Shown: positions 4,897-5,473 of the stretch, piece by piece
How the letters are laid out: every line of letters begins with the position of its first letter
How positions within the stretch are numbered: the first letter of the stretch is position 1
DNA from: G023898405 sp964368985
GTDB lineage: Bacteria > Myxococcota > UBA727 > JABDBI01
Direction of reading: 5' to 3'
Assembly (NCBI GenBank): GCA_964368985.1
Contig: CAYJDW010000141.1
Span: 1 to 5,473, forward strand
DNA: 5,473 bases
Position numbers and translations under genes: made by a program
The notes under the pieces: model-generated
Told to the model about the DNA's origin: nothing
Databases searched by the model: none
What the model saw: the letters and a program-made list of their open reading frames with translations, nothing else

Positions 4897-5091
4897 TTAG
4901 GTAAAAAACTTGTTGATGATGGTGTGTTGATGACGAAAGAGGAAGAAAAATTGGGTCTGGTACACGACTGCCTAAAATACAACGGTCTGGTGGCAGAATT
5001 TTTGGAAGATTGCAGAAAGTCTTTTATCGCAACCTGTACAGGGCTTGATGAAATTCGCTTTTTTATCGAGACAAAAAAAACGCTTAACTAG
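4849..5091 (+). CDS. Small hypothetical protein, probably 5'-truncated
   Basis: The frame encodes 80 residues from GTG (4849). It is actually open from 4825, and ATG at 4930 (residue 28) is an alternative start. None of these has a visible Shine-Dalgarno sequence, which suggests that the true 5' end is missing. The C-terminal part (from about MTKEEEKLGLVHDCL to FFIETKKTLN) is charged, looks helical and looks genuinely coding. It has cysteines in VHDCLK, EDCRKS and IATCTG. A strong terminator begins 26 bases past the stop, which supports real transcription on this strand. There is no signal peptide or membrane segment. I do not recognise the family. Its first 48 bases overlap the minus-strand frame ending at 4744. 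Confidence 0.5.
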   Translation: MRKNESFGGLALCKSALGKKLVDDGVLMTKEEEKLGLVHDCLKYNGLVAEFLEDCRKSFIATCTGLDEIRFFIETKKTLN

Positions 5092-5116
5092 AACGATACG
5101 GATAACAAACGATAAC

Positions 5117-5157
5117 AGAGGCCTTGGTATTCACTATCAAGGCCTCTCTGTTTTTTT
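5117..5157 (+). terminator. Strong intrinsic terminator
   Basis: AGAGGCCTTGGTA (5117-5129) pairs with TATCAAGGCCTCT (5135-5147) in a 13-bp stem with one G-T pair and a 5-base loop (TTCAC). CTG and seven T (5151-5157) follow. It lies 26 bases after the stop at 5091 and belongs to that gene. The minus-strand exit has no T run, so it looks one-directional. Confidence 0.9.
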
Positions 5158-5179
5158 GCTTTGGTCGGTGATGAACTTT

Positions 5180-5473
5180 TTAGGCTTCAACCACTGGGAC
5201 CACTTGACGAGCAGCATATTTGCCACAAGCTCCTTTGGGAGAGATTGATGCGCTAACGACAGAAAGAGGCAGGGTTATCTGATTGATGGCTGCATTTAGC
5301 TCAGAAAATTTATTGCTCACCGGTATCTTGGAGGCAATTTGCCGGAGCATCATGATTTTGGCGCCAATGTGCCTTAAAACGACTTGGGCTAGGGTTTTGC
5401 TCACGAAGCTGAACCCATCGCTAATGTTAAGCCTTTGAGCAACCGATGGCTGTTCTGGCTCCAAATTATGGGC
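5180..5473 (-). CDS. Hypothetical protein, 5' end beyond the window
   Basis: The minus-strand frame is open from the right edge to TAA (5182-5180). A TTG at 5464 could start a 94-residue product, but the frame continues upstream (AHN) and there is no ribosome site, so this is more likely the 3' part of a longer gene. In order it contains LEPEQPSVAQRL (with the 21-bp repeat), SDGFSF, the 58-bp-repeat segment VSKTLAQVVLRHIGAKIMML, then ASKIPVSNKFSELNAAINQI and a tail ending QVVPVVEA. It looks mainly helical, with no signal peptide or membrane segment in the visible part. Two different dispersed repeats contribute to its frame, so the reading frame may itself be a mosaic. It converges on the terminator at 5117-5157. 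No family is recognised. Confidence 0.45.
   Translation of the reverse strand, partial: AHNLEPEQPSVAQRLNISDGFSFVSKTLAQVVLRHIGAKIMMLRQIASKIPVSNKFSELNAAINQITLPLSVVSASISPKGACGKYAARQVVPVVEA
5348..5405. repeat. 58-bp direct repeat, right copy
   Basis: Identical to 13-70 over 58 bases, with an additional matching nonamer at 5335-5343. Here it lies inside the long minus-strand frame and is read as VSKTLAQVVLRHIGAKIMML, continuing in frame into LRQIASK. Homology to the left copy ends abruptly at 5405. Confidence 0.9.
5437..5457. repeat. 21-bp direct repeat, right copy
   Basis: Exact copy of 3346-3366. It lies 31 bases to the right of the 58-bp repeat and codes, on the minus strand, for the EQPSVA of the right-end ORF. 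Confidence 0.8.

Noticed and set aside
5045..5248. 67-codon plus-strand ORF
   Set aside because: It runs straight through the strong terminator at 5117-5157 and overlaps two better frames.
1..5473. CRISPR array, tRNA or rRNA gene
   Set aside because: No regularly spaced repeats were seen, and no cloverleaf or conserved rRNA sequence was recognised; the direct repeats present are isolated pairs.

Overview
This is an AT-rich bacterial accessory region made of short, partly broken genes that point in both directions. Bacterial-style Shine-Dalgarno sites, intrinsic terminators and Sec signal peptides are visible. Three features together suggest an intracellular or amoeba/protist-associated proteobacterium, of the Legionellales or Holosporales kind: an RCC1-repeat protein, an exported DXD-type glycosyltransferase-like protein, and a SAM methyltransferase of a type I associate with such symbionts. 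That assignment is inference; no rRNA, tRNA or universal marker gene is present.

Layout. Bases 1-190 hold a remnant on the minus strand and an 18-codon peptide ORF with an excellent ribosome binding site. Bases 260-532 (minus) encode an exported protein cut down to one RCC1 repeat. Bases 634-1212 (plus) encode a class I SAM-dependent methyltransferase that probably lost its 5' end. The RCC1 3' end and the methyltransferase 5' end carry copies of the same ~34-bp repeat. Bases 1344-3281 (plus) encode a 645-residue exported protein of no family I recognise, with small internal repeats near its C terminus. It converges on a 347-residue exported glycosyltransferase-like protein (3429-4472, minus). 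Between them lie a strong hairpin terminator and an ~80-bp GC-richer patch. Bases 4473-4848 have no confident gene but carry an 11-bp inverted repeat, an AT-rich hairpin and a possible gene remnant on the minus strand. A small plus-strand ORF (4849-5091) with a textbook terminator (5117-5157) converges on the 3' part of a minus-strand ORF that runs off the right edge (5180-5473).

How it fits together. A 58-bp perfect direct repeat lies at both ends of the window (13-70 and 5348-5405), and a second, 21-bp repeat is shared by the central patch and the right end. The region therefore looks like a mosaic assembled and trimmed by recombination between dispersed repeats. The best-supported cargo is a set of exported proteins (RCC1 fragment, 645-residue orphan, glycosyltransferase-like protein), which may act at the cell surface or on a host. 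No operon linking them is visible. The convergent pair at 1344-4472 is the most intact and most interesting part.
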